Below, in pieces: positions 8,166-16,199 of a stretch of 64,000 nt of DNA (position 1 is the stretch's first letter; every line of letters starts with the position of its first letter). Source of the DNA: Brevundimonas vitisensis (GTDB lineage Bacteria > Pseudomonadota > Alphaproteobacteria > Caulobacterales > Caulobacteraceae). The notes under the pieces were generated by a model. That model had not been told where the DNA came from. It saw only the letters and a program-made list of their open reading frames with translations, and searched no databases. A program made the translations under genes and the position numbers. The stretch lies in contig NZ_CP067977.1 in assembly GCF_016656965.1 (NCBI RefSeq), positions 434,001 to 498,000 on the forward strand, read 5' to 3'.

Positions 8166-9611
8166 TCATCGAGCCTTCATTGGCGCAACGGCCAGCACAG
8201 GCAGGCCCAAGGTCCGTCCAGCCGATGCCGGCGTCGGAAAACCCCGCCGAGTGAACACCCGCAGCAAACCGACACACAGGGCCGTAAATCCGGCGAACAG
8301 GAAGACAGCGGCCAGCAACGGGACCTTCATGCTCTTGCCGTCCGAGGGCGGCACGGCCCGCTCGATGACGGTGACATTGTCGGCACCGGCCTTGACCAGT
8401 TCATTGTCGGCCCGGCTCTGGGTCTCGCGCTGCTGGAACTCGCGCACGCTGGTCGTCAGCACCTCGCGGTTGCCGGCCAGGGTCGCGTTCGAGGATTCCA
8501 GCTGGGTCATCCGCGTCTGACGCGCCAGAATTTCAGCCAGCTGCTGATCCAGCACGGCCAGTCTTGCCGCCAGGGAATCCCGTTCGGCCCGCGTGTTGAT
8601 GCGATTGGTTTCCAGCTCGACCCAGACCGGATTGGGTCCGATACGGACCTCCTTGGGTCCCACAGCCGTACCCTGCGCCACATAGTCCTCCAGCTGGGCG
8701 ATCTGGGCGTCGATGTCGCGGACGGGCTGGGAGTCGGGCGTGTAGCGGGCCAGGAGGTTCTCACGCTCGGTCCTGCGCTGCAGGATGAGATCCTGGGCCG
8801 AAATGTTCAGATCTTGTTGCAGCGTAACTTCGGCCGGCGTGGCGGCCTGTTGGGCCACCAGGGTGTTCAGGCGACGATCGGTCTGGCTCAGCTGGGCCTG
8901 GACCGCCAGACGATCGGCGAAGACGGTCTGATAGCTCAGCGCCAGGCCCGCCTTGGCCGCAGCGAAATCGCCGATGTTCTCCGACATCAGGAATTCATCA
9001 TAAGCGGCATCGGCCTGGGCCAGTTCGTCCTCGAACACCTCGCGCTGGGCGCGGATGGCGGGGGTGGTCTGGTCCTGAAAGACTTCCCGGCGGTAGATGA
9101 GGTACTGGTCGATCACGGCGTTCAGAACCGTGGCGGCCACATCGGGATCATCCGCCTGATAGCTGACACCGATCACCGCGCTGAGCGGAACCGTCGCAAC
9201 CCCCAAGCCGCCCGCAATGGCCTTCAGCGCCGCCGCTTCGCGGGCTGCGGGAGGCGCGTTGCCGGTGTTGGGTCCCAGGATCGCATCGGGCCCTAGCGCC
9301 CGCACCACGCGACGGCGCACTTCCTGGCTGCCCAGGATGGCAGCCTCGGACTGGGCGACCTCACCCTGAGTGGGGGCCTGACCGCGCTCGCCCGTGCCAA
9401 CGCGCGGCTGATAGACATATTCCTGGCCCACGCCCGCATAGACCTTGCCTGACGCTGTGTAGGTCTTCTTCAGGGTCAGGACCGCCGCCGTACCGAGCGC
9501 AAACACCGCCAGGAAGACGACGATCATCAGAAGCATTTCACGCAGGAGCAGCCCGATGACGTCGAAGACGCCATAGCGCGGTCGGACTGTGGCATAGGCC
9601 GTCGAGCGCAT
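8166..9611 (-). CDS. hfsA: HfsA-like polysaccharide co-polymerase (Wzz/Wzc type)
   Basis: 481 residues. A membrane helix near residues 23-48 is followed by a Wzz domain beginning TYTASGKVYAG, a long Gln/Glu/Ala-rich coiled-coil region (about 180-410) and a second helix (about 432-455) just before a short cytoplasmic tail. This is the two-helix architecture of polysaccharide co-polymerases that set chain length and bridge to the outer-membrane exporter. The kinase part is a separate gene (hfsB). It is divergent from hfsD across 128 bases that hold a CtrA-like site. Confidence 0.85.
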   Translation of the reverse strand: MRSTAYATVRPRYGVFDVIGLLLREMLLMIVVFLAVFALGTAAVLTLKKTYTASGKVYAGVGQEYVYQPRVGTGERGQAPTQGEVAQSEAAILGSQEVRRRVVRALGPDAILGPNTGNAPPAAREAAALKAIAGGLGVATVPLSAVIGVSYQADDPDVAATVLNAVIDQYLIYRREVFQDQTTPAIRAQREVFEDELAQADAAYDEFLMSENIGDFAAAKAGLALSYQTVFADRLAVQAQLSQTDRRLNTLVAQQAATPAEVTLQQDLNISAQDLILQRRTERENLLARYTPDSQPVRDIDAQIAQLEDYVAQGTAVGPKEVRIGPNPVWVELETNRINTRAERDSLAARLAVLDQQLAEILARQTRMTQLESSNATLAGNREVLTTSVREFQQRETQSRADNELVKAGADNVTVIERAVPPSDGKSMKVPLLAAVFLFAGFTALCVGLLRVFTRRGFPTPASAGRTLGLPVLAVAPMKAR

Positions 9612-9667
9612 GAGCTTGGGCGAATCCGGCGAACGGTTTACGAGATGCGAAGCTTTCGCCCCTTCGC

Positions 9668-9684
9668 GTTAACCACTGGTTACC
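9668..9684. promoter_or_regulatory. Candidate CtrA-type operator in the hfsA/hfsD spacer
   Basis: TTAA at 9669-9672 and TTAC at 9680-9683 are separated by exactly seven bases, one mismatch from the CtrA consensus TTAA-N7-TTAA. The same stretch is a palindrome, TAACCA-C-TGGTTA (9670-9682). It lies 57 bases before hfsA and 56 before hfsD, between the two divergent starts. A further TTAACC half-site is at 9713-9718. Function is inferred only from consensus and position. Confidence 0.4.
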
Positions 9685-9739
9685 CCTAAGCGACGACGCT
9701 GGGGCCATCCGATTAACCGGACCGCACTGCACGCACGCC

Positions 9740-10459
9740 ATGACCGTTGATCGTCGTCTTGTCCTGTTGACCCTCGCAGCCGCGGCCCTGGCGGGATGCG
9801 GCACGCGCGGTGCCGTCATGGGCCAAGACCGCGTGAGCACGAGCGGTTTTGAAGACATCGCCTTTGCCGACTGGACGGATGCGGAGCCGGAATATCTGCT
9901 GTACCCCGGCGATGAGATCGAGGTGGCGACGCCAACGGCCACCGAACTGACCCGAACCCTTAAAGTCGGGCCCGACGGCCGGATTGCCCTGCCCCTGATC
10001 GGCCAAGTCATGGCCGCAGATCGAACCTTGGCGGAGCTGGAGCGGGACGTCAGCGGGGCCTATGCCTCACAGCTCGTCAGGCCGGTCGTGGAGGTCACAT
10101 TACGGCAAGCCGGTCCGATGAAGGTCTGGGTCGACGGCGAGGTCCGCACGCCGGGTGTCTATGACATGCCGGGCGATATTGATGCCTATCAGGCGGTCAT
10201 CATGGCTGGCGGCTATCTGCCAACAGCCCAGAGCCGGGAGATCGCCCTGATCCGCCGCGGTCCCGGCGGGCGGCGGATGATGCGGGTCATCGACCTGCGC
10301 CCCCGGCGTGGGGAGGTCGTCGCCTTGCGACGTGGCGATATCATCTTCGTCCCGCGCACGACGCTGGGGGAGCTCGCCAACTTCTTCACCCAGATCCGGA
10401 ACGCCTTGCCGGTCGGCTTCAGCTATTCGATCAACGGCGGCGGTTACGCCCAGTTCTGA
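9740..10459 (+). CDS. hfsD: HfsD-like outer-membrane polysaccharide export lipoprotein (Wza type)
   Basis: 239 residues. The N-terminus is a lipoprotein signal (LTLAAAALAGC, lipidated Cys20). A poly_export domain follows (LYPGDEIEV, then VGPDGRIALPLIGQV, about 54-100), then one SLBB-like domain (VWVDGEVRTPGVYDM onwards). It would form the outer-membrane pore for holdfast polysaccharide, working with HfsA and HfsB. It is shorter than E. coli Wza, as is common in alphaproteobacteria. It is divergent from hfsA and ends 11 bases before the convergent Sel1-like gene. Confidence 0.85.
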   Translation: MTVDRRLVLLTLAAAALAGCGTRGAVMGQDRVSTSGFEDIAFADWTDAEPEYLLYPGDEIEVATPTATELTRTLKVGPDGRIALPLIGQVMAADRTLAELERDVSGAYASQLVRPVVEVTLRQAGPMKVWVDGEVRTPGVYDMPGDIDAYQAVIMAGGYLPTAQSREIALIRRGPGGRRMMRVIDLRPRRGEVVALRRGDIIFVPRTTLGELANFFTQIRNALPVGFSYSINGGGYAQF

Positions 10460-10470
10460 ACAGGCGGGCG

Positions 10471-10782
10471 TCAGGCAGCCAGTTGAACTGCGCCACGGTC
10501 GATCCAACGGCGCGCAGCGCGCTGGGCCTCGGCGATTTCATCGCCGTCCATTTCCTGGCTGATCTCGCGGCGATAGATGCGCGCCTCTTGCGAGCCCTTC
10601 AGGGCCGCCAGGTTGAAGATCATGTGGGCCGACACTCGGTCCATGGGCGCCCCACCCTGACCCGTCGAGTACATCATGCCCAGGCGAAACAGCGCATCGC
10701 CGTCCATGTCGGGTGTCGGCAGCGGCAGACCCAGATCGGCGTCTGCAGTGATGGCGTCGGGCGCGATTTCTTGCGCGATCAT
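10471..10782 (-). CDS. Small Sel1-like repeat protein
   Basis: 103 residues from ATG 10782, preceded by GGAGG at eight-base spacing; a longer frame from TTG 10797 would overlap that ribosome site. The core FRLGMMYSTGQGG...SAHMIFNLAALKGS is one Sel1-like tetratricopeptide unit, followed by an alpha-helical basic/acidic tail. Such proteins mediate protein contacts; no enzymatic motif is present. It is convergent with hfsD, but nothing shows that it belongs to the holdfast pathway. Confidence 0.7.
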   Translation of the reverse strand: MIAQEIAPDAITADADLGLPLPTPDMDGDALFRLGMMYSTGQGGAPMDRVSAHMIFNLAALKGSQEARIYRREISQEMDGDEIAEAQRAARRWIDRGAVQLAA

Positions 10783-11032
10783 TACCGTATCCTCCAAGGC
10801 CTGGGCCCTTCTGGCCTGCCCCTCTGATACCTGATCAAATACCGACGATTTGAAGTTAAAGTTAACGGCGCTGGCGGGTGCGAATCTTTTCTGTAAACGG
10901 CTGATGAATACTCAAAGGCCCGTTCAGATGTCAGAAACAGTTGGGAAACCTGCCGTTCATCTTCGGCCCTTCGGATGTCGGCCTGGATCAGACAGCCATG
11001 ACGGATGCAGGCCGCCTTCGCTGGCCTGCCCC
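10783..11032. other. Intergenic spacer, AT-richer, no gene seen
   Basis: A 250-base spacer between two minus-strand genes. It contains TTAA repeats near 10855-10871 and a 7-bp hairpin GCAGGCC/GGCCTGC (11007-11013 with 11023-11029) that might end glutathione S-transferase transcription, although no T-run follows. I see no convincing coding frame or RNA gene. Confidence 0.4.
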
Positions 11033-11755
11033 TCAGGACTTGGCGCGTTGGCCGAACAGAACCTTTCGCGCTTCTTCAGCCGCCTTGCCAGAGGCCGCCA
11101 GATTGGCGCGCAGATGGTCACCCACGGCCCGCCCAGCGATCACGGCAGGGCGTGAGCCGACACGGTCCATCCAGGCCTTCAGATTTGGAAACTCGGCCAG
11201 TGACTGCCCCTGATGCTCCGGCAAGATCCAGGGCCAGGCCGCCATATCGGCGATGGAATAGTCTCCAGCCAGGTATTCGCGGTCGGCCAGGCGGCGATCC
11301 ATCACCCCATAGAGACGATGAGTTTCGTCCGTATATCGGCGCACGCCATAGGCGATCTGACGCTGATCCTTGATGAGGGCGGGCGCGTACTGGCGGAAAT
11401 GATGGGTCTGCCCCGCCATGGGGCCCAGTCCACTGACCTGCCAGAACAACCACTGGTCCACCTCGGCACGCTTGCGGACATCGGTCGGATAGAAGCGACC
11501 CGACTTGTTGCCCAGGTACTGCAGGATAGCTCCGGACTCGAAGAGCGACAGCGGCTGTCCATCCGGACCGTCCGGATCCACGATGGCCGGCATACGCCCA
11601 TTCGGACTTATGGCTTGGAACTCAGGCTTGAACTGATCGCCGATCCCGATGTTCACCGGCTTCATCTCATAGTGCAGACCCATTTCTTCCAGAGCGATGG
11701 AGATCTTCCATCCATTGGGCGTGGGCCAGTACCAGAGTTCGATCGGCCGGGTCAT
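11033..11755 (-). CDS. Glutathione S-transferase family protein (Ure2p/YfcG-like)
   Basis: 240 residues from ATG 11755; the open frame continues to 11809 but the fold begins at this Met. The thioredoxin-like N-domain starts IELWYWPTPNGWKISIALEE and includes the cis-Pro/GSH-binding NGRMPAIVDPDG and the LFESGAILQYLGN motif. The helical C-domain follows (YSIADMAAWPWI). The TPNGWK arrangement resembles the Ure2p/YfcG group with disulfide-bond reductase activity. The cellular substrate is unknown. The gene stands alone, divergent from the RcnB-like gene. Confidence 0.85.
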   Translation of the reverse strand: MTRPIELWYWPTPNGWKISIALEEMGLHYEMKPVNIGIGDQFKPEFQAISPNGRMPAIVDPDGPDGQPLSLFESGAILQYLGNKSGRFYPTDVRKRAEVDQWLFWQVSGLGPMAGQTHHFRQYAPALIKDQRQIAYGVRRYTDETHRLYGVMDRRLADREYLAGDYSIADMAAWPWILPEHQGQSLAEFPNLKAWMDRVGSRPAVIAGRAVGDHLRANLAASGKAAEEARKVLFGQRAKS

Positions 11756-11932
11756 CGCGGGCTCCTGTTCGTGGAGACGACAGGTGGGCGCTTGCCCGCT
11801 CCCTCGCAACCTGCCGCGCGGGCTTCCTGACGGTATTGTTCAGGACGCATTCATGCGCGGACACGGACTTTCGCACCATGTTCAACGGGCCGGTACGAAT
11901 TGTCCGTCGCGGTCCAACAAGGAGAAGGCGTC

Positions 11933-12544
11933 ATGAATCGATTTACACGCGCCGCAGTGATCGCGATCGCTCTCGGCACGACTGCCGTTCCGATGATCGC
12001 ACAAGCCCAGAGCCGCGATGATCGCCGCGAGCGCCGGGACGACCGACGCGATTATCGCCAGGATCGACGCGACGATCGCCGGGACTTCCGTGAAGAGCGC
12101 CGCGACGACCGACGCGACCGCCGCAACGGCCAATACGACAATCGCCGTGACTATCGCGAAGACCGCCGCGACGATCGCCGGGACTTCCGCGAGGAGCGTC
12201 GCGAGGATCGTCGGGAGTTCCGTGAGGACCGGCGCTGGGATCGCAACAATCGCGACTGGTGGCGGGGACGTTCGGATTTCCGGGACTATAACGGCCGCCG
12301 CAACGGTCAGTGGTATGCCCCAGGTTATGGCTACTACCGGGTTGAGCCGCGGTACTACGGCTATAGCTGGCGTCGCGGCTCGTATCTGCCGCCAGCCTAT
12401 CACCGCTATGCCGTGCGTGATCCCTACTTCTACAATCTGAGACCGGCTCCGCGGGGCTATCGCTGGGTGCATGTCGACAACGACATCGTCCTTGTCGCGC
12501 TGGCCACCGGTCTCATCGCCGACCTGGTGTTCGACATCTGGTAG
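11933..12544 (+). CDS. RcnB-like secreted protein with Arg/Asp repeats (copy 1)
   Basis: 203 residues from ATG 11933, with AAGGAG at 11919-11924. A signal peptide ends near AQAQ (about residue 25). Residues 27-104 are an Arg/Asp-rich repeat region (DDRRDFREERR-type units). The C-terminal part, with aromatic YGYYR motifs, APRGYRWVHVDNDIVLVA and a final helix, is typical of the RcnB family, periplasmic proteins named after the E. coli Ni/Co homeostasis factor. No rcnA transporter is nearby, so a metal role is unproven. The charge-rich repeat may bind anions or the cell envelope. Confidence 0.8.
   Translation: MNRFTRAAVIAIALGTTAVPMIAQAQSRDDRRERRDDRRDYRQDRRDDRRDFREERRDDRRDRRNGQYDNRRDYREDRRDDRRDFREERREDRREFREDRRWDRNNRDWWRGRSDFRDYNGRRNGQWYAPGYGYYRVEPRYYGYSWRRGSYLPPAYHRYAVRDPYFYNLRPAPRGYRWVHVDNDIVLVALATGLIADLVFDIW
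12014..12245 (+). repeat. Degenerate in-frame repeats encoding Arg/Asp-rich units
   Basis: Recurrent units such as CGACGATCGCCGGGACTTCC occur twice about 100 bases apart, with shorter variants between them. They code for RRDDRRDFREERR-like units of the RcnB-like protein. Such arrays are prone to slippage and length change. Confidence 0.7.
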
Positions 12545-12643
12545 CCGGCGCGGACTGCCGGGCGCGGTGATCTCTGGGTTGCCGCGCCTACCTTCGATCC
12601 TCAAACGAGCCGCCCCGTCAGAGGGCGTGCGGAGATCACGAGA

Positions 12644-13654
12644 ATGAAACGCACCTTGATGGTGTTTACGGCGATCGCGTCTTTCGCCATCCCTGCCCTG
12701 GCACCTCTTGCTGCGGTAGCTCAAGACGGTCCGGGGCGAGAGAGACGAAGCGAGCGGGGTCAGCGCAACGACCGGACCGACCGCAGTGAACAGGACCGTG
12801 GGGACGATTCCGTGCGGCCCCCGCGCCAGGAGCGGCGCGATCGCCCGGCACGCCCAGAACGGCCCCAGACGCCTGATCGTCCGCAAACGCCCGATCGGCC
12901 GCAACGTCCTGACCGTCCTGACAGGCCGGACAGGCCGGATAGACCTGACCGGCCCGAACGGCCTCAGACGCCCAATCGGCCGGACAGGCCACAATCTCCG
13001 GACCGTCCGGGCAGACCTGATCGGCCCGAGACCCCCACTCGGCCAGACCGTCCCGGCGGATGGAACAACGATCAGGACCGGCCGAACAGGCCCGACCGCC
13101 CGAACCGGCCCGGCGGCGGGTGGAACGACGACCGTGGTCGCCCGAATGGCGGCGGCTGGGAGCGTGATCGCGACCGCCCCAACGGTGGGGGCTGGGAGCG
13201 CGATCGTGACCGTCCCAACGGTGGGGGCTGGAACCGTGACCGGGACCGGGACCGCGGCGGCGACCGCTATCGCAACCGCGATCGCGAGCGCCACGAATGG
13301 CGGCAGCGCTTCAACCGCGACGAATGGCGCAGAAACTGGGATCGTCGTCATCGCTCCGACTGGTGGCGCAACGATCATCGGTTCCGCGGCTGGTCCGGCG
13401 TCCGGGTCGGGTTCTACTTTGCGCCCAGCTACGGCTATTACAGCGTTCCAAGAAACTATTGGAACCAGCGCTGGTATGAGGGACAGTATCTGCCGGAGCT
13501 CTTCTGGCGCTACCGGCTCGACGACTACAGAACCTATGGTTTGGGTTATCCGCCCGAAGGAACGCGATGGGTGCTTGTCGACAACAGCATCTATCTGATC
13601 GACGAGTATGACGGTTACATCATCGATGTGATCCACGACGCCTGGCGCTGGTAA
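12644..13654 (+). CDS. RcnB-like secreted protein with Arg-Pro-Asp and Gly-Trp repeats (copy 2)
   Basis: 336 residues. The signal peptide ends near AAVAQ (about residue 27). A long disordered region follows: RPDRPDRPERP-type triplets (about 67-138), then PNGGGWERDRDR repeated three times (about 167-202), then the RcnB-type C-domain with FYFAPSYGYYSV, EGTRWVLVDNSIYLID and a terminal helix. RcnB proteins are periplasmic and small; the insertion makes this copy about twice the usual length. It follows copy 1 by 99 bases on the same strand and probably arose by duplication plus repeat growth. Function unknown. Confidence 0.75.
   Translation: MKRTLMVFTAIASFAIPALAPLAAVAQDGPGRERRSERGQRNDRTDRSEQDRGDDSVRPPRQERRDRPARPERPQTPDRPQTPDRPQRPDRPDRPDRPDRPDRPERPQTPNRPDRPQSPDRPGRPDRPETPTRPDRPGGWNNDQDRPNRPDRPNRPGGGWNDDRGRPNGGGWERDRDRPNGGGWERDRDRPNGGGWNRDRDRDRGGDRYRNRDRERHEWRQRFNRDEWRRNWDRRHRSDWWRNDHRFRGWSGVRVGFYFAPSYGYYSVPRNYWNQRWYEGQYLPELFWRYRLDDYRTYGLGYPPEGTRWVLVDNSIYLIDEYDGYIIDVIHDAWRW
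12842..13057 (+). repeat. Tandem Arg-Pro-Asp coding repeats
   Basis: Imperfect 9-base units (CGTCCTGAC, CGGCCGGAC and similar) and longer RPQTPD units follow one another in frame and encode the proline/arginine-rich disordered region of the second RcnB-like protein. Base composition is strongly skewed compared with flanking sequence. Confidence 0.75.
13142..13249 (+). repeat. Three tandem 36-base units (PNGGGWERDRDR)
   Basis: Three consecutive 36-base units at 13142-13177, 13178-13213 and 13214-13249 encode PNGGGWERDRDR, PNGGGWERDRDR and PNGGGWNRDRDR. The near-identity of the DNA shows recent tandem duplication inside the gene. Confidence 0.85.
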
Positions 13655-13741
13655 GTCCAAGGTCCGCCCTCGTTGCCCAAGGTGACGGGGGCGGAACTGT
13701 GCCTTCTCCCGGCGGCGCTTAGCGCCCATATTGGCGACTCA

Positions 13742-15604
13742 ATGCCTATCCGTCGCCTCCCCCCTGAAACCGTCAATCGCATCGCCGCGGGCGAGGTGGT
13801 CGAACGTCCTGCCAGTGCCGTCAAGGAGCTGGTCGAGAACGCCCTGGATGCCGGGGCCACACGGCTGGAGATCCAGGCCGATGGCGGTGGGCTGACCCGC
13901 ATCCTGATCGCCGACGACGGCCATGGCATGGGGCCCGATCAGTTGGCGCTGGCGATCGAACGCCATGCGACGTCCAAACTGGAGCCCGACGACGCCGGCG
14001 ACGTCGACCTGCTGCGCATCGCCACCCTCGGCTTTCGCGGAGAGGCCCTGCCTTCGATCGGTTCTGTCGGTCGGTTGACCCTGACCAGCCGCGCCAAGGG
14101 GCAGTCGGATGCCCATGCGATTACCGTGGACGGGGGCCAGACCCGTCCTGTCGGCCCTGCCGCCTTTCCCGGACCGCACGGTGCACGGGTCGAGGTGCGG
14201 GACCTCTTCTATGCCACCCCGGCCCGGCTGAAGTTCATGAAGTCCGAGCGGGCCGAGGCCATGGCCATCTCCGAAGAGATCAAGCGCCAGGCCATGGCGC
14301 ATGAGGCCGTGGCCTTTACCCTGGACCTCGATGGCCGGACCACGCTGCGCCTGCCGGCTGAATCGCCGGGTGCCGGGGGCCGGTTGAAACGCCTGGCGGC
14401 CCTGCTGGGTCGGGATTTCGAGGCGAATGCCCTGCTGATTGATCAGTCGCGCGATGGCGTACGCCTGTCGGGTTATGCGGGCCTGCCTACCTATTCGCGG
14501 GGAAATGCCGCGCACCAGTATCTGTTCGTCAACGGTCGGCCGGTTCGGGACCGGCTGCTGCAAGGGGCCCTGCGCGGGGCCTACGCCGACTTCCTGGCGC
14601 GGGATCGGCATCCGGCGGCGGTTCTGTTCCTGGAGATCGACCCGCTGTACGTCGATGTGAATGTCCATCCGGCCAAGGCGGAGGTGCGGTTTCGCGACCC
14701 CACCCTGGTCCGTGGCCTGATCGTGGGGGCGCTGCGCCATGCCCTGGCCGGGGCCGGACACCGCGCCTCGACCACGGTCGCCGCCGATGCCCTGGCGGGT
14801 TTCAGGCCGCATGACGGACCGGCTTACAGCCCGACATCAGCGTCGGCACAGGGCTTCAGCGGCTGGGCAGGCTGGGCGGCCCCGCAGCCGTCCACCGGCG
14901 TCCTGCCCGGACTGAACGAACGGTCGGCGCGGGTCGAGGAGGCGTGGAAACCCGCTGAGGAATTGCGAGACTTCCGAGCGGGGATTTCGACGACAGGAAA
15001 CGGATACGTCGACGATTTCGGCGACTATCCGCTGGGTGCCGCTCGGGCACAGCTTCACGGAACCTATATCGTCGCCCAGACCCGCGACGGACTTGTGGTC
15101 GTGGATCAACATGCTGCCCATGAACGCCTCGTCTATGAGCGGATGAAGGCGCAGATGGCCCAGGGATCGGTCGTCCGTCAGGCCTTGCTGTCACCCGAAG
15201 TCGTCGAACTGGATCAGGCCGAGGCCGATCGCGTCGTGGCCAAGGCCGAGGAGTTGGCGCAGCTGGGTTTGATCGTCGAGCCCTTCGGCGCAGGCGCGGT
15301 TCTGGTCCGTGAGACCCCGGCCCTGCTAGGAGACACCGATGTTCAAGGCCTGGTCCGCGACATCGCCGACGACCTGTCCGAACACGGCTCTGCCCTGGCT
15401 CTGACCGAACGTTTGGGCGAGGTTTGCGGCACCATGGCCTGTCACGGGTCGGTGCGGGCGGGACGGGTGCTGTCGGCCCCCGAGATGAACGCCCTGTTGC
15501 GCCAGATGGAGGCCACGCCCCATTCCGGCCAGTGCAACCACGGCCGCCCGACCTATGTCGAGCTGAAGCTGGCCGATCTGGAAAAGCTGTTCGGTCGGAA
15601 GTGA
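13742..15604 (+). CDS. mutL: DNA mismatch repair protein MutL (endonuclease type)
   Basis: 620 residues from ATG 13742. GHKL ATPase motifs are [16 protein letters not shown] and [13 protein letters not shown]. The C-terminal domain has the metal-dependent endonuclease motif [12 protein letters not shown] and the zinc-site signatures ACHGSVRAG and QCNHGRPT. It couples mismatch recognition by MutS to strand incision. The endonuclease motif is expected in bacteria lacking MutH. An in-frame TTG at 13673 gives a longer reading frame, but [20 protein letters not shown] is the family start. Convergent with rsmD. Confidence 0.95.
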   Translation: MPIRRLPPETVNRIAAGEVVERPASAVKELVENALDAGATRLEIQADGGGLTRILIADDGHGMGPDQLALAIERHATSKLEPDDAGDVDLLRIATLGFRGEALPSIGSVGRLTLTSRAKGQSDAHAITVDGGQTRPVGPAAFPGPHGARVEVRDLFYATPARLKFMKSERAEAMAISEEIKRQAMAHEAVAFTLDLDGRTTLRLPAESPGAGGRLKRLAALLGRDFEANALLIDQSRDGVRLSGYAGLPTYSRGNAAHQYLFVNGRPVRDRLLQGALRGAYADFLARDRHPAAVLFLEIDPLYVDVNVHPAKAEVRFRDPTLVRGLIVGALRHALAGAGHRASTTVAADALAGFRPHDGPAYSPTSASAQGFSGWAGWAAPQPSTGVLPGLNERSARVEEAWKPAEELRDFRAGISTTGNGYVDDFGDYPLGAARAQLHGTYIVAQTRDGLVVVDQHAAHERLVYERMKAQMAQGSVVRQALLSPEVVELDQAEADRVVAKAEELAQLGLIVEPFGAGAVLVRETPALLGDTDVQGLVRDIADDLSEHGSALALTERLGEVCGTMACHGSVRAGRVLSAPEMNALLRQMEATPHSGQCNHGRPTYVELKLADLEKLFGRK

Positions 15605-15632
15605 CCCACCCCACGCCCTGACCGGGCCGGCA

Positions 15633-16196
15633 TCATAGACGCCGCAGGAACATCACGCGGGCCGCGCCATAGTCGCGCGTATCGAGGCGTTCATAGCCGG
15701 GCGTGTCGATCTCGGGCTCGTCCGAACCCCGCTCAACCACCACGATGGCACCGGGCTTGAGCCAGTTCCCCTCCAGCAGGCGCGTCAGGGTCTGCTCAGC
15801 CAGACCCTGGCGGTAGGGCGGGTCGAGAAAGGCCAGGTCGAACGCCTCTCCGTCAGAGCCGGGCCGCGTCCCGAGGTCGGTCGCACTGCGCCGATGCACG
15901 CGCGTGGCCCCCATCAGGCCATAGGCGTCTGCATTTTCCCGGATCGCGCCGCGTGCGGCCTCGTCAGTCTCGACGAACAGGCAGAAGACCGCGCCACGGC
16001 TCATCGCCTCGAAACCGAGAGCGCCCGATCCGGCATAGAGGTCGATCACCCGCAGGCCCGTCAGAGGTTCGGCCCAGGACGCATGCTCAAGCACATTGAA
16101 CACAGCCTGGCGCGCGCGATCAGAGGTGGGACGCGTGCCCATACCCTCCGGCGCCACGATAGACCGCCCCTTCAGCTTTCCCGCCACGATCCGCAC
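15633..16196 (-). CDS. rsmD: 16S rRNA guanine(966)-N2-methyltransferase RsmD
   Basis: 187 residues, normal family length. It begins MRIVAGKLKGR, has GTRPTSDRARQAVFNVLEH, the SAM motif VIDLYAGSGALGFEAMSRGA and the catalytic LAFLDPPY. It methylates G966 of 16S rRNA during 30S assembly. It starts three bases after the pseudouridine synthase gene stops, so the two rRNA-modification genes form an operon. Confidence 0.94.
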   Translation of the reverse strand: MRIVAGKLKGRSIVAPEGMGTRPTSDRARQAVFNVLEHASWAEPLTGLRVIDLYAGSGALGFEAMSRGAVFCLFVETDEAARGAIRENADAYGLMGATRVHRRSATDLGTRPGSDGEAFDLAFLDPPYRQGLAEQTLTRLLEGNWLKPGAIVVVERGSDEPEIDTPGYERLDTRDYGAARVMFLRRL

Positions 16197-16199
16197 GGA

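Noticed and set aside
11882..13729. 615-codon minus-strand open frame across both RcnB-like genes
   Set aside because: It is the mirror of repetitive GC-rich codons; its Val/Pro/Ile-rich translation has no domain, and both plus-strand genes have signal peptides and ribosome sites.
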